DNA of 64,000 nt from Bradyrhizobium xenonodulans (GTDB lineage Bacteria > Pseudomonadota > Alphaproteobacteria > Rhizobiales > Xanthobacteraceae). The translations under genes were made by a program, and so were the position numbers. The DNA lies in contig NZ_CP089391.1 of the NCBI RefSeq assembly GCF_027594865.1, positions 5,362,501-5,426,500 of the forward strand, in the 5' to 3' direction. Positions 17,861-28,551 of the stretch are shown here, piece by piece (position 1 is the first letter of the stretch; the number at the start of each line of letters is the position of its first letter). The notes under the pieces are model-generated. The model saw only the letters and a list, made by a program, of their open reading frames with translations, had not been told where the DNA came from and made no database searches.

Positions 17861-18790
17861 TCACCGCAACGCCGACAGCACGATGAGGCCGAGGATCAGC
17901 GCCGTCAGCGAGTACTTCAGCGCGTAGTAGACGTTGCGATTCCACTCCTTGATCTTGCGGCTGCCGAGATGGATCTCGTAGAGCTTGCCGAACACCTTGT
18001 TGAGCGCGCCGACATTCTCGCCGTCGACGTTCTGGGTTGCCGACGCCTTGACGATGTGATGGCTGACCCAGCGATTGATCGCGGTCATGAAGCCGTACTT
18101 CATCGGGCGCTCGACGTCGCAGAACAGGATGATGCGATTGATTTCGGTCGCATTCTCCGCGCTGTGAATGAAGGTCTCGTCGAACATGAAGGCCTCGCCG
18201 TCGCGCCAGACGCATTCGACGCCGTCGACGAGGATACGGCACTTGTTCGAGTTCGGCGTGACGAGGCCGAGATGATAGCGCAGCGAGCCGGCGAAGGGAT
18301 CGCGGTGCGCGCCCAGCTTGCCGCCGGGCGGCAGCATCGCGAACATCGCGCCATGCACGCTCGGGATCGACCTGAGCAACTCCACCGTCTTCGGACACAG
18401 CGTGTTCGCCGAGGGCAGGAAGTCGTCGTACCATTTCAGGTAAAAGCGCTTCCAGCCGCTCTTGAAGAACGAGTAGAAGCCCCAGTCGTTGTTCTTGGCG
18501 GCCGCGCGGATGAAGCCTTCATCGAACAGGCGCACGGCCTCGTCGCGGATGGTCTCCCAGTTCTCGCTGAGGGGTTTCAGCTCGGGAAACTGCTCGACCG
18601 GGATCACCGGCCTGTTCGGCACCGCCGAGCCCGCATACACCAGCACGTTGTAGGGCGCGAGATAGGTCGAGTGATCGCCGAGCTGGCGCGCGAAGCGCAG
18701 CCGCTGCTTGCCGCGGAAGTGAACGTAAATCGTCGATGCTGCAAGCACATAAAGAATGACAAGTTGCGGCGCAAAAAGCTGTTTCAACAT
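17861..18790 (-). CDS. lpxO: LpxO-type aspartyl/asparaginyl beta-hydroxylase (lipid A hydroxylase)
   Basis: A 309-residue Fe(II)/2-oxoglutarate-dependent dioxygenase with a hydrophobic N-terminal anchor (about 8-24) and a hydrophobic C-terminal segment (about 288-306), as in LpxO, which adds a 2-hydroxyl to a secondary acyl chain of lipid A at the inner membrane. The iron-ligand region AHRDP has His162 and Asp164, with His209 in ETFIHSAENAT and the co-substrate Arg downstream. The envelope-biosynthesis neighbourhood agrees with a lipid A role. Other members of this domain family act on proteins or lipids, so the substrate is inferred. Confidence 0.82.
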   Translation of the reverse strand: MLKQLFAPQLVILYVLAASTIYVHFRGKQRLRFARQLGDHSTYLAPYNVLVYAGSAVPNRPVIPVEQFPELKPLSENWETIRDEAVRLFDEGFIRAAAKNNDWGFYSFFKSGWKRFYLKWYDDFLPSANTLCPKTVELLRSIPSVHGAMFAMLPPGGKLGAHRDPFAGSLRYHLGLVTPNSNKCRILVDGVECVWRDGEAFMFDETFIHSAENATEINRIILFCDVERPMKYGFMTAINRWVSHHIVKASATQNVDGENVGALNKVFGKLYEIHLGSRKIKEWNRNVYYALKYSLTALILGLIVLSALR

Positions 18791-18923
18791 CTCCCCGTTC
18801 CCCAGTGACCCAGCCGGGGAGGTGATCTACTCCGCCCCGATTGGAGCGGCAAGATATTCACCGAAGGGTTGCGGTCACACTGGCGAGAGCGGGAGGCCGG
18901 AATCCGGGCCGAACCCGGCCGAA

Positions 18924-19079
18924 TCACGCCCGGGACAGCGCCTGAAGACCCTTGAAGGTGAGGCGCTTGGGGTCGGTGACACCGGCGAGATAGAGCCGGC
19001 GGATGAAGGCGATGACGGCGTCGCGGTCGCAATCGGTCAACGCAACGACGGCGTCGACCGCGATCTTCTGGGCTTCCAT
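18924..19079 (-). CDS. Small conserved-looking protein, 51 residues
   Basis: An open frame of 51 codons beginning MEAQKIAVDAVVALTDCD and ending TFKGLQALSRA. It has a good ribosome site (GAGGTGAG, four bases before the ATG) and the GC-rich third-position usage of real genes here. The predicted protein is mostly helical with an amphipathic IAFIRRLYLAGVTD segment, is not secreted, and has no domain I recognise. It lies between the LpxO-like gene and the LysR gene in an otherwise non-coding 435 bp gap. Function unknown. Confidence 0.6.
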   Translation of the reverse strand: MEAQKIAVDAVVALTDCDRDAVIAFIRRLYLAGVTDPKRLTFKGLQALSRA

Positions 19080-19225
19080 TGGGCTCACCTCGGCCTTGCG
19101 AGTAACCCCGGCCGAGACAGGCTAGGACTCATCCGTTAAATCGCCGTTAACCGTTCCCGGATCATCGCCGATTCAGCCCAGCGGCCGTATACGCAAAACA
19201 ACGCATTGGCGAACGATGCAGTGGC

Positions 19226-20149
19226 TCAGCGTGCCCTGATGCTCTTCTTCAGCAGCGCAAACTGCTTCTTCAGCCGGGGCACGGCAAAGTCGGTGAAGGC
19301 CCGCACCTTCGGGACCGAGAGCCGGCCCTGCGGGCAGATCAAATGCGCGGGCATCGAGGGATCCTCATCGCCGGCCAGCACGATCTCGAGCTCGCCGCGC
19401 GCGACCTGCTCGGCCACCTGGTACGAATACATCCGCGCCACCCCGCGCCCGGCGACCGCGGAGGCCACCGCCGCATAGGTGCTGTTGACCAGGAGCCGCG
19501 GGGTGAACTGCACCGTGCGCGGCGCCGACGAACCGGCCTGCGGCGCAAAGGTCCACGAATTGGGAAGGTGCGCCATCGCGACGATCTGGTGTTTTGCGAG
19601 ATCGCCGGGCTCGGTGACGCGGGGATGCTGTTTCAGATAGCGCGGCGCCGCCACCACGACGCGGCTGATCTCGCCGACCCGCATCGCGATCATCGCGGAA
19701 TCAGCGAGGGGGCCGATGCGGAGCGCCACGTCGACGCCCTCCTCGATCAAGTTGACGGCCCGGTCGAACAGCAACAGCTTGGCCGACACCGTCGGATAGG
19801 CGTCGAGAAACGCATCGAGGATCGGCCGCAAGACCATCTCGCCCGACACGACGGGTGCCGTGATCGTGAGCAGGCCGCGCGGCGCCGTCCGCGGCCCGGC
19901 CGCGATGTCATCGGCCTCCTCCAGCTCCGCAAGCACGCGGCGGCAGATTGCGGCATAGCGCTCCCCTTCCTCGCTCAGCTTGATCGACCGCGTGGTCCGG
20001 TGCAGCAACTCGGCGCCGACGCGCTCTTCGAGAAAACCGATCGCTCGGCTCACCGCCGCCGGTGAACGGCCGAGCTTGCGCCCTCCGGCCGCAAGGCTGC
20101 CCTCATCCACAGCAAGGACAAACACTTTCATCGCATCCAGACGATCCAT
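19226..20149 (-). CDS. LysR-family transcriptional regulator
   Basis: A 307-residue LTTR with an N-terminal winged HTH (about 1-60; SLAAGGRKLGRSPAAVSRAI is the recognition region) and a periplasmic-binding-protein-like effector domain (about 90-295). It belongs to the short-effector AaeR/DsdC-like group typically controlling a divergent neighbour. It is divergent from the SDR-tautomerase-MFS operon across 213 bp, so that operon is the likely target and a small quinone-like or carbonyl compound the likely effector; both points are inference from context. Confidence 0.9.
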   Translation of the reverse strand: MDRLDAMKVFVLAVDEGSLAAGGRKLGRSPAAVSRAIGFLEERVGAELLHRTTRSIKLSEEGERYAAICRRVLAELEEADDIAAGPRTAPRGLLTITAPVVSGEMVLRPILDAFLDAYPTVSAKLLLFDRAVNLIEEGVDVALRIGPLADSAMIAMRVGEISRVVVAAPRYLKQHPRVTEPGDLAKHQIVAMAHLPNSWTFAPQAGSSAPRTVQFTPRLLVNSTYAAVASAVAGRGVARMYSYQVAEQVARGELEIVLAGDEDPSMPAHLICPQGRLSVPKVRAFTDFAVPRLKKQFALLKKSIRAR

Positions 20150-20172
20150 ACGCTTCCCGTCGCCCTATGAAA

Positions 20173-20183
20173 TTGCGGTGCAA
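20173..20183. promoter_or_regulatory. Candidate operator in the LysR-SDR intergenic region
   Basis: An 11-bp perfect inverted repeat TTGCGGTGCAA (TTGC-GGT-GCAA) lies 24 bp before the LysR start, in the divergent region. It could be a LysR half-site pair; the TGC-N3-GCA form also resembles PhaR-type sites. Confidence 0.35.
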
Positions 20184-20362
20184 GCTAGGCGTTTGCCACC
20201 GCCGCGACAACCGCCTCCGGCGGCCGATCCGGCATTCGTTCGCGCCGCGAAAGAGTGTCTGCCGGACAGCGAGTATTCGCGAGCAAGCCGTCGCGGCGTA
20301 CCTCTCTGCCCAAGCCAGCCGCTGCTGGCGCAGATTCTCAAAGCCAACAACAGGAGCCCATC

Positions 20363-21073
20363 ATGGGTATCGAGCAGAAAGTCGCCATCGTCACGGGTGC
20401 TTCGCAGGGCATCGGCGCCGCGCTGGTCCAGGGTTTTCGCGATCGCAACTATCGCGTTGTCGCCACAGCGCGCTCCATCAAGCCGTCGAGCGACGACGAT
20501 GTCCTCGTCATTCCCGGTGACATCGCCGACCGGAGCACGGCGGAACGCCTGGTCTCGGAAGCCGTCGCCCGCTTCGGTCGCGTCGACACGTTGGTCAACA
20601 ATGCCGGCATCTTCGTCGCAAAGCCGTTCACGCAATATACGGCCGAAGACTATGCGGCGGTAATGGGGACCAACGTCGCCGGCTTCTTTAACATCACGCA
20701 GCTCGCCATCGCCGAGATGGAGAAGCAGGGCTCTGGCCATGTCGTCCAGATCACGACCACGCTGGTCGATCAAGCGAACTCGAACGTGCCGTCGGTGCTG
20801 GCCTCGCTGAGCAAGGGCGGACTGAACGCTGCGACCAAGTCGCTCGCCATCGAATACGCGAGGCGCGGCATCCGCGTGAACGCGGTCTCGCCCGGCATCA
20901 TCAAGTCGCCGATGCATCCGGTCGAAACGCACGCCCAGCTCAGCGCGCTGCACCCGGTCGGCCGTATGGGCGAGATGTCCGACATCGTCGATGCCGTGCT
21001 GTATCTCGAGGGTGCTTCCTTCGTCACCGGCGAGATCCTGCATGTCGATGGCGGCCAGAGCGCCGGCCACTGA
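20363..21073 (+). CDS. Short-chain dehydrogenase lacking the catalytic Tyr
   Basis: A 236-residue classical SDR with TGASQGIGAA (11-20), NNAG (79-82) and the structural Asn104, but the YxxxK motif reads ASLSK, with Ala147 where Tyr should be and Lys151 kept; the catalytic Ser position is Thr (ITTTL, 130-134). The ending SPMHPVE and GGQSAGH are typical. The ribosome site AGGAG at 20352-20356 sets the start at 20363. It is the first gene of a three-gene operon with a tautomerase and an MFS transporter. Loss of Tyr suggests either an altered chemistry or a binding role; homologues with the same change seem familiar to me, so it may be a subfamily trait. Confidence 0.85.
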   Translation: MGIEQKVAIVTGASQGIGAALVQGFRDRNYRVVATARSIKPSSDDDVLVIPGDIADRSTAERLVSEAVARFGRVDTLVNNAGIFVAKPFTQYTAEDYAAVMGTNVAGFFNITQLAIAEMEKQGSGHVVQITTTLVDQANSNVPSVLASLSKGGLNAATKSLAIEYARRGIRVNAVSPGIIKSPMHPVETHAQLSALHPVGRMGEMSDIVDAVLYLEGASFVTGEILHVDGGQSAGH

Positions 21074-21089
21074 GCGGAGGAGAACGACA

Positions 21090-21326
21090 ATGCCCATCGT
21101 CACAATTCAAGTGACCCGCGAAGGAACGACGCCGGGAGCGGCGTCGGTCACGGCGGAGGAGAAGGCCGCACTGATCAAGGGATCAAGCGAGCTCCTGCGG
21201 GATGTCCTCGGCAAACCGCTCGATGCCACCTTCGTCGTGATCGAGGAAGTCGACACCGACAATTGGGGCTGGGGCGGCCTGCCCGTGCCGGAATTCCGGC
21301 GCCGCCGCGCCGCCCAGACGGGATGA
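21090..21326 (+). CDS. 4-oxalocrotonate tautomerase family protein
   Basis: A 78-residue small tautomerase beginning MPIVTIQVTREG, so that removal of Met leaves the catalytic N-terminal Pro. The remainder, with LLRDVLGKPLDATFVVIEEVDTDNWG, fits the beta-alpha-beta fold of the family; hexamer or trimer formation is expected. Slightly longer than 4-OT proper (62 residues), it resembles the YdcE/DmpI-like tautomerases found beside oxidoreductases. It is 16 bp after the SDR with a GGAGGAG ribosome site. The substrate is unknown. Confidence 0.88.
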   Translation: MPIVTIQVTREGTTPGAASVTAEEKAALIKGSSELLRDVLGKPLDATFVVIEEVDTDNWGWGGLPVPEFRRRRAAQTG

Positions 21327-21356
21327 TCCGCGCGCCGTCGCGCGCAGGAGGATGAC

Positions 21357-22586
21357 ATGACCAACGCCAACACGAAGCAGCACATGGAGACCCGGCTGCA
21401 TCCGCAGCCGGGGTCAGAATCACAACAAACCTGGCGATATGCAGTGGCCGGCTTGTCCGCGTCGCTTGTCGGCCTCGGCCTCGCCCGCTTTTCCTACACA
21501 CCGCTGATCCCGGCGCTGATTGCGGCAAAATGGTTCAGCGCATCCGACGTCGTCTATCTCGGTGCGGCGAACCTTGCCGGCTATCTCGCCGGCGCGCTCG
21601 CGGCCCGAGCCGTGGTCACCCGGATCGGCGCGGTCCGCGCACTGCGTTCGATGATGCTGCTGGCCACCGTCTCCTTCTTCGCAAGTTCCACACCGGTGTC
21701 GTTCACCTGGTTCTTCGCTTGGCGCTTTCTCTCCGGCCTCACCGGCGGGATCATCATGGTGCTGGCGGCGTCTGTCATTCAGCCTCACACCTCGCCGGCG
21801 CGGCGCGGCATCGTCGGCGGCGTGATCTTCGCCGGCGTCGGTCTCGGCGTCGCCGCGTCGGGCACGCTGGTGCCGTTGCTGCTGCAACAGGGCTTGCAAC
21901 AGAGCTGGTATGGCCTCGGCGTGCTCTCGGCCATGCTCACGCTCGCGAGCTGGTGGAACTGGCCGACAGAGACCAAGGCCGATGCTGCATCCTCGCATCA
22001 AGCCAATCCCCATCATACCTCGCCCGCTGCCCGCGCGTTGCTCGTCCAATACGGCCTCAACGCGGTCGCGCTGGTACCGCACATGGTCTTCATCGTCGAC
22101 TTCGTCGCGCGTGGCCTTGGCCAAGGGATCGCCGCAGGATCTCGCTACTGGGTACTGTACGGCCTCGGCGCCATCGCAGGTCCGCTCGTCACCGGCCATC
22201 TCGGCGACCGCTGGGGTTTCGGTCCGGCGCTGCGCGCGGCGTTCCTGATCGAGGCGGCCGCCGTGCTGCTGCCGAACGTCAGCGCCACGCCAATATCGCT
22301 GATCGTATCGAGCATTGTGGTCGGCGGCTTCACGCCCGGCATCGTACCGCTGGTGCTCGGACGCATCCATGAACTCGTGCCTCACTCCAACGAACGGCAG
22401 CGCGCGACATGGAGCCACGCCACTACCAGCTTTGCGCTGTTCCAGGCCGCCGCAGCCTATGGCTTCTCCTGGATCTACGCGCAGACCGGGGGTGACTATC
22501 TGCTCCTGTTCGGACTTGGCGGCGGCGCTGTCGTGCTGGCGCTTGCAATCGATCTTGGCCTTGCGCTCGCCACGCGCAAGGCATGA
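21357..22586 (+). CDS. MFS transporter, YbfB/YjiJ family
   Basis: A 409-residue major facilitator with about twelve membrane helices. The early GLGLARFSYTPLIPALI and the later FLSGLTGGIIMVLAAS segments match the YbfB/YjiJ group of uncharacterised exporters. The start ATG at 21357 has the ribosome site AGGAGG five bases before it. It is the third gene of the SDR-tautomerase-MFS operon, and a transporter in such a set probably exports a toxic carbonyl or imports the substrate. Direction and substrate are not known. Confidence 0.88.
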   Translation: MTNANTKQHMETRLHPQPGSESQQTWRYAVAGLSASLVGLGLARFSYTPLIPALIAAKWFSASDVVYLGAANLAGYLAGALAARAVVTRIGAVRALRSMMLLATVSFFASSTPVSFTWFFAWRFLSGLTGGIIMVLAASVIQPHTSPARRGIVGGVIFAGVGLGVAASGTLVPLLLQQGLQQSWYGLGVLSAMLTLASWWNWPTETKADAASSHQANPHHTSPAARALLVQYGLNAVALVPHMVFIVDFVARGLGQGIAAGSRYWVLYGLGAIAGPLVTGHLGDRWGFGPALRAAFLIEAAAVLLPNVSATPISLIVSSIVVGGFTPGIVPLVLGRIHELVPHSNERQRATWSHATTSFALFQAAAAYGFSWIYAQTGGDYLLLFGLGGGAVVLALAIDLGLALATRKA

Positions 22587-22604
22587 CCGCTGACGATGGC
22601 GCGA

Positions 22605-24065
22605 TCAGGAATACTGCATCACGCCGTCGTCGATCCCGCCGAAGCGCAAGGAGACGATGTCGAGCGCATAGTTCTGGTACAGCCGCCATGGCTGCTTCGA
22701 GCCCTGCTTCGGCATCTTGGCGACCGAGCGCTGCACATAACCCGAGGTGAAATCGAGCGACGGCTGCGCGGTGATTTCAGGATCGTCATTGTGCGGCATG
22801 CACTGGCGGAAATTGCGCCGGTCCATGTAGTTGATGAGGCGGCAGACATATTCGCAGGTGAGATCGCATTTCAGCGTCCAGGACGCATTGGTGTAGCCGA
22901 AGGCTGACGCCATGTTCGGCACGTCCGCATACATCATGCCCTTGTAGGTCAGCGTATTGGCGAAATCGACGGCGCGGCCGTCGACGCTGACGTCGAGGCC
23001 GCCGACGACCTGGAGCACCAGCCCCGTCGCGGTCACGATGATGTCCGCCGCAAGCTCGCTGCCGTCCTTGAGGCGAATGCCATCGCGGGTAAAGGTATCG
23101 ATCTCATTGGTGACGACGGCGGCGCGCTTTTCGCGGATCGCCTTAAAGAGGTCGCCGTCGGGCACGAGGCACAGCCGCTGATCCCAGGGATTATAGCGCG
23201 GCGTGAAATGAGTGGCGAGGTCGTAGTCGGGGCCGAGCGCGATTCTCACGCCCTTGAGGACCAGTTCCTTCACCTTCGCCGGGCGGCGGCGGCTGAGCTG
23301 GAAGAAGAACATCCCCCACATCACGTTGCGCCAGCGGATGACATGATAGGCAAGCCGCGTCGGCAGATTGCGGCGCAATTTGTTGGCGACGGGATCCTGC
23401 GCCGGGCGCGACACCACATAGGTCGGCGAGCGCTGGAGCATGGTGACCTGCGCCGCAGTCTTGGCGAGCTCCGGCACCAGCGTCACTGCGGTCGCGCCCG
23501 AGCCGATCACGACGACGCGCTTGCCCGCATAGTCGATATCGTCGGTCCATCTCTGCGGATGCACGATGCGGCCGGCGAAATCCCCGACGCCCTTGAACTC
23601 CGGCGTGTAGCCGGCCTCGTACTTGTAATAGCCCGAGCACATGAACAGGAAATTGCAAGTGAAGCGCACCAGCTCGGTCGCGCCCTCACCTGTCATGCGC
23701 TCGGCCTCGACGGTCCAGCGCGCCTCAGGCGTTGACCACGCCGCACGCTTGACGCGGTGGCGAAAGCGGATGTGCTTGTCGATGGCGTTCTCGGTTGCGG
23801 TCTCGCGCACATAGTTCAGGATCTGCGGCCCGTCCGCGATCGCCTTCGGGTCGGTCCACGGCTTGAACGAATAGCCCAGCGTGAACATGTCGCTGTCGGA
23901 GCGGACGCCCGGATAACGAAACAGGTCCCAGGTGCCGCCGATGCAGTCGCGGCCCTCCAGAATGACGTAGCTCTTGCCCGGGCACTTCGTCTGAAGATGA
24001 TAGCCGGCGCCGATGCCGGACAGGCCGGCGCCGACGATGAGAACGTCGAAATGTTCCTGGGGCAT
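22605..24065 (-). CDS. Flavin-containing / Baeyer-Villiger monooxygenase
   Basis: A 486-residue FAD/NADPH enzyme. GAGLSGIGAG near 11-20 binds FAD, the second nucleotide site GSGATAVT is near 188-195, and FAGRIVHPQRW between them fits the FxGxxxHxxxW fingerprint of class B flavin monooxygenases, which insert oxygen into ketones or oxidise N or S atoms. The length is a little short of classical Baeyer-Villiger enzymes (500-550). It converges on the MFS gene and is not in its operon. Substrate unknown. Confidence 0.87.
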   Translation of the reverse strand: MPQEHFDVLIVGAGLSGIGAGYHLQTKCPGKSYVILEGRDCIGGTWDLFRYPGVRSDSDMFTLGYSFKPWTDPKAIADGPQILNYVRETATENAIDKHIRFRHRVKRAAWSTPEARWTVEAERMTGEGATELVRFTCNFLFMCSGYYKYEAGYTPEFKGVGDFAGRIVHPQRWTDDIDYAGKRVVVIGSGATAVTLVPELAKTAAQVTMLQRSPTYVVSRPAQDPVANKLRRNLPTRLAYHVIRWRNVMWGMFFFQLSRRRPAKVKELVLKGVRIALGPDYDLATHFTPRYNPWDQRLCLVPDGDLFKAIREKRAAVVTNEIDTFTRDGIRLKDGSELAADIIVTATGLVLQVVGGLDVSVDGRAVDFANTLTYKGMMYADVPNMASAFGYTNASWTLKCDLTCEYVCRLINYMDRRNFRQCMPHNDDPEITAQPSLDFTSGYVQRSVAKMPKQGSKQPWRLYQNYALDIVSLRFGGIDDGVMQYS

Positions 24066-24171
24066 GGTTTCCTCCGCCGAGGAGGATTGTCCGCCCGTCG
24101 CCGCAGGCCGTCAATTGGCAATCAGTGGTGCAACAACCCTAAAGCGAGTTGAATTCCATGCGCCGAAACAA

Positions 24172-24199
24172 CGAAGCCCCGGATTGCTCCGGGGCTTCG
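24172..24199 (-). terminator. Intrinsic terminator after ahcY
   Basis: CGAAGCCCCGGA (24172-24183) pairs perfectly with TCCGGGGCTTCG (24188-24199). On the minus strand the stem is followed by TTGTTT, so it ends ahcY transcription, 25 bp past its stop. Confidence 0.88.
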
Positions 24200-24224
24200 A
24201 GTCGAAATCGATGTGAGCGGCGGA

Positions 24225-25646
24225 TCAGTACCGATAGTGGTCCGACTTGTACGGACCTTCCTGCTTGACGCCGATGTAGTCGGCCTGGTCCTTGCGCAGC
24301 TCGGTGAGCTTGACGCCGATCTTGGCGAGGTGGAGGCGCGCGACCTTCTCGTCGAGCGACTTCGGCAGCACGTAGACTTCCTTCTTGTACTTGCCGTCCT
24401 TGTTGTTGGCGAACAGCTCGATCTGCGCCAGCGTCTGGTTGGTGAAGGACGCCGACATCACGAAGCTGGGGTGCCCCATCGCGTTGCCGAGGTTCACGAG
24501 GCGGCCCTCCGACAGCATGATGATGCGGTGCTTGTCGGGGAATTCGATCTCGTCGACCTGCGGCTTGATGTTGGTCCACTTCAGGTTACGCAGACCCGCG
24601 ATCTGGATCTCGTTGTCGAAATGGCCGATGTTGCAGACGATGGCGCGATCCTTCATCGCGCGCATGTGCTCGATCGTGATGATGTCCTTGTTGCCGGTCG
24701 CGGTGACGAAGATGTCGGCGCGGGGCGCCGCGTCTTCCATCGTCACGACCTCATAGCCTTCCATCGCGGCCTGAAGCGCGCAGATCGGATCGACTTCGGA
24801 GACCATCACGCGGCAGCCGGCCTGGCGCAGCGAGGCGGCCGAGCCCTTGCCGACGTCGCCGAAGCCCGCGACCATCGCGACCTTGCCCGACATCATCACG
24901 TCGGTGCCGCGGCGGATGCCGTCGACCAGCGATTCACGGCAGCCATAGAGGTTGTCGAATTTCGACTTGGTGACGCTGTCGTTGACGTTGATCGCCGGCC
25001 ACAGCAGCGTGCCGGCCTTCTGCATGTCATAGAGACGATGCACGCCCGTGGTGGTCTCTTCGGAAACGCCCTTGATGCTCTCGGCGATCCCGGCGAAGTA
25101 GCCCTTCGGCTTCTCCTTGAGCTGCTTCTTCAGAAGCGCGAAGAAGACTTCCTCTTCCTCGGAGCCGGGCTTGTCGAGGAACGCGGCGTCGCCGTTCTCG
25201 GCGCGCAGACCGAGATGGACGTACATGGTGGCGTCGCCGCCGTCATCGAGGATCATGTTCGGGTGACCGCCGCCGTGCCAGTCGAACAGTTTTGCGGTGT
25301 AGTCCCAGTATTCGGTCAGCGTCTCGCCCTTGACCGCGAACACTGGAATGCCGGCGGCAGCGATCGCCGCCGCGGCGTGGTCCTGCGTCGAATAGATGTT
25401 GCAGGAGACCCAGCGGATGTCGGCGCCGAGTGCTGCCAGCGTCTCGATCAGCACGCCGGTCTGGATCGTCATGTGCAGCGAGCCGGCGATACGCGCGCCC
25501 TTCAGCGGCTGCTTGGGGCCATACTCTTCGCGGGTTGCCATCAGGCCGGGCATCTCGGTCTCGGCGAGCGAGAGCTCCTTGCGGCCGAAATCGGCGAGCG
25601 AAATGTCCTTGACGATGTAGTCGGTAAAGCCGGGCTTCGCATTCAT
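24225..25646 (-). CDS. ahcY: Adenosylhomocysteinase
   Basis: A 473-residue cytosolic NAD-dependent enzyme that splits S-adenosylhomocysteine into adenosine and homocysteine, relieving product inhibition of methyltransferases. The NAD site [17 protein letters not shown] and the substrate-binding regions [13 protein letters not shown] and [16 protein letters not shown] are intact, and the C-terminal KSDHYRY is the classical Lys-Tyr NAD-binding tail. The length includes the extra insertion usual in proteobacterial AhcY. It follows metK by 126 bp that contains a palindromic repeat. No SAH riboswitch was recognised before it. Confidence 0.97.
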   Translation of the reverse strand: MNAKPGFTDYIVKDISLADFGRKELSLAETEMPGLMATREEYGPKQPLKGARIAGSLHMTIQTGVLIETLAALGADIRWVSCNIYSTQDHAAAAIAAAGIPVFAVKGETLTEYWDYTAKLFDWHGGGHPNMILDDGGDATMYVHLGLRAENGDAAFLDKPGSEEEEVFFALLKKQLKEKPKGYFAGIAESIKGVSEETTTGVHRLYDMQKAGTLLWPAINVNDSVTKSKFDNLYGCRESLVDGIRRGTDVMMSGKVAMVAGFGDVGKGSAASLRQAGCRVMVSEVDPICALQAAMEGYEVVTMEDAAPRADIFVTATGNKDIITIEHMRAMKDRAIVCNIGHFDNEIQIAGLRNLKWTNIKPQVDEIEFPDKHRIIMLSEGRLVNLGNAMGHPSFVMSASFTNQTLAQIELFANNKDGKYKKEVYVLPKSLDEKVARLHLAKIGVKLTELRKDQADYIGVKQEGPYKSDHYRY

Positions 25647-25671
25647 AGCGGAGGTCCTGTTGTTGAATTGG

Positions 25672-25763
25672 TCATTCCGGGTGCCTCGACGAGGCGAACC
25701 CGGAAACTCGACGTGATGGATTTGGGATCCCGGGCTCGCCGCCCTCGCGGCGGCCCGGAATGA
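25672..25763. repeat. Palindromic intergenic element between metK and ahcY
   Basis: About 92 bp bounded by TCATTCCGGG and its complement CCCGGAATGA. It contains two stems: TTCCGGGT...ACCCGGAA with an inner GCCTC-GAC-GAGGC (25675-25705), and CCGGGC/GCCCGG with inner CGCCGC/GCGGCG (25730-25758). It resembles the two-hairpin elements at 30286 and 56893. Confidence 0.75.
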
Positions 25764-25772
25764 TGTCGGTGA

Positions 25773-26969
<1,197 letters not shown>

Positions 26970-27031
26970 CAGTAACCCCTTGTTCCGCCGCTGAGCTGGC
27001 GGGCGTTTGCGATGTTTACCTTCGGATGAAA

Positions 27032-28387
27032 TCAATCACGCCGTCGCGAGATGACGTAGGATTCGTCGAGAAACCAGAGCCCGTTGTACTTTCGCAGCAC
27101 ATCCCTGGCGGCATCCAGGGTGCGGCCGTTTTGAGTCATTTCCGTCAAACGATCGTCCTCGATCTGAGCGACATACACCGCCGCATTCCACGCTGCAAAG
27201 GCCGTCGAGGTTCCGATGGTACCCGTGACCTCGTTGGGCAGCGCTTCCATATCATACCTGAAGATCGAACGGTTATCCGCGTAAGCATTAAAATTTAGGT
27301 CCCGGCCCAACGATCCGAGCTCGTACTTTACCGCGCGCAATAGCTCATGACGGCTGACCGAGAAAGGATTTTCTCCCGGCCAGATCGCCTGGATCATTTC
27401 CATGCCCGGATCCTGGCCGTGGGAGTGAATTCCGATCAGCCGCCCCCCCGGTCGAAGCGCCCGCGCCAGCGGCGCGATGATCCGCTTTGCCCGGAAATTG
27501 ACCGAGGACAGGGCCCGGTAGGGCTGGGATGCGATGACGAGGTCGAAATTGGCCTCGGTCTGCCCCGGCCGCGGAATGGTCGAATCGAGCAGGAACCTGT
27601 GGTCCTCGCGGTAGAGCACGAGGACGACGGGCCGCTCATAGAGCGGCATGGCCGTGCGTGGGCTGATCGCCGCGCGCCAGTTCTGCTCCAGGAACGGCCG
27701 CAGCTCGGCGATCTGTTGCTCGAATTCGCCCGATGAGGCGCCCCGCAGGGGAACTTCGTGCCAGACGGTCGCCGCCGCTGCCGCGGGCGATGCCGGCGTG
27801 AGCCAGGGCGCCTCCGAATAGAACATGTTGGTGAAGACGAATACCGACGCCGGATGCTCGAAAATGCGGTCCGGCACCTTTTCTAGCGTCAGGCGCAGAT
27901 CCTCGAGACTGAGCTCTTTGCCGGCCACGTAGAAGGGCATATGCGGGTAGCGCTGGTGGGTTGCACGCAGCACCCGCGCCAGCACCGTGCCGTCGCCGAC
28001 GCCCGCGTCGAAGATGCGCAATGCCGGCGGACGCGGATGGATGCTGGAGAGTTCGAGCGCGACGCGCTCGGCGACCACCCGCTTCTCGCTACAGGTATGG
28101 ACGAACAGCAGGTATTTCTGCCGGTTCTCGAAGAAACGGAAATTGCCGCGCGGGTCGCGCTTTTCCGGGGGCACCTGAAGCCCCCGCGGCGGCGGCAGCC
28201 CGCCGGTCGTCGAGGCCGCGATATAGGCCTGGATCCGGTCGAGCGTGTCGATGGTGATGCGCTTTCCCTCGCGCAGGCGGTGCACCAGCTTCCCATCGTT
28301 CACCGCGCGCCGGCCAAACGTCGATTCCGCCATGTCCGCCTTGCGGCAGAACTCGGTGATCTGGCTCAGGATTTCGTCGTTTTTCAT
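27032..28387 (-). CDS. HTH-domain/SAM-methyltransferase fusion protein
   Basis: A 451-residue protein in two parts. Residues 1-60 ([20 protein letters not shown], then a [15 protein letters not shown] turn) look like a small helix-turn-helix domain with the [14 protein letters not shown] pattern of rhizobial stand-alone regulators. Residues about 85-450 are a Rossmann-type methyltransferase-like domain with motif [10 protein letters not shown] at 126-134 and [14 protein letters not shown] as the later strand. The frame extends upstream but [10 protein letters not shown] at 28387 is the natural start. It precedes metK and ahcY on the same strand. What it methylates, or whether it is a SAM-sensing regulator, is unknown. 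Confidence 0.75.
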   Translation of the reverse strand: MKNDEILSQITEFCRKADMAESTFGRRAVNDGKLVHRLREGKRITIDTLDRIQAYIAASTTGGLPPPRGLQVPPEKRDPRGNFRFFENRQKYLLFVHTCSEKRVVAERVALELSSIHPRPPALRIFDAGVGDGTVLARVLRATHQRYPHMPFYVAGKELSLEDLRLTLEKVPDRIFEHPASVFVFTNMFYSEAPWLTPASPAAAAATVWHEVPLRGASSGEFEQQIAELRPFLEQNWRAAISPRTAMPLYERPVVLVLYREDHRFLLDSTIPRPGQTEANFDLVIASQPYRALSSVNFRAKRIIAPLARALRPGGRLIGIHSHGQDPGMEMIQAIWPGENPFSVSRHELLRAVKYELGSLGRDLNFNAYADNRSIFRYDMEALPNEVTGTIGTSTAFAAWNAAVYVAQIEDDRLTEMTQNGRTLDAARDVLRKYNGLWFLDESYVISRRRD

Positions 28388-28551
28388 GAGTGGGAAGCTG
28401 GTGGGCAGCGGTGTTGGGTTCTGCCTCGTAGCAAAATCTGCCCACTGAGGGAATACCCTCCCCTGGATTTCCCCGCGTCCAATGACGGGAGCGTGAACCC
28501 TGGGGCTCTGCCGGGCAACAAACAAGCGCTTCACCTCAGGGGACCACCGTC

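Noticed and set aside
24213..25763. Plus-strand open frame of 516 codons opposite ahcY
   Set aside because: Runs antisense over the whole ahcY gene, which is unambiguous.
26970..27031. Possible SAM-responsive riboswitch before metK
   Set aside because: The 62-base leader has a ribosome site but I could not fit any known SAM or SAM/SAH riboswitch core to it.
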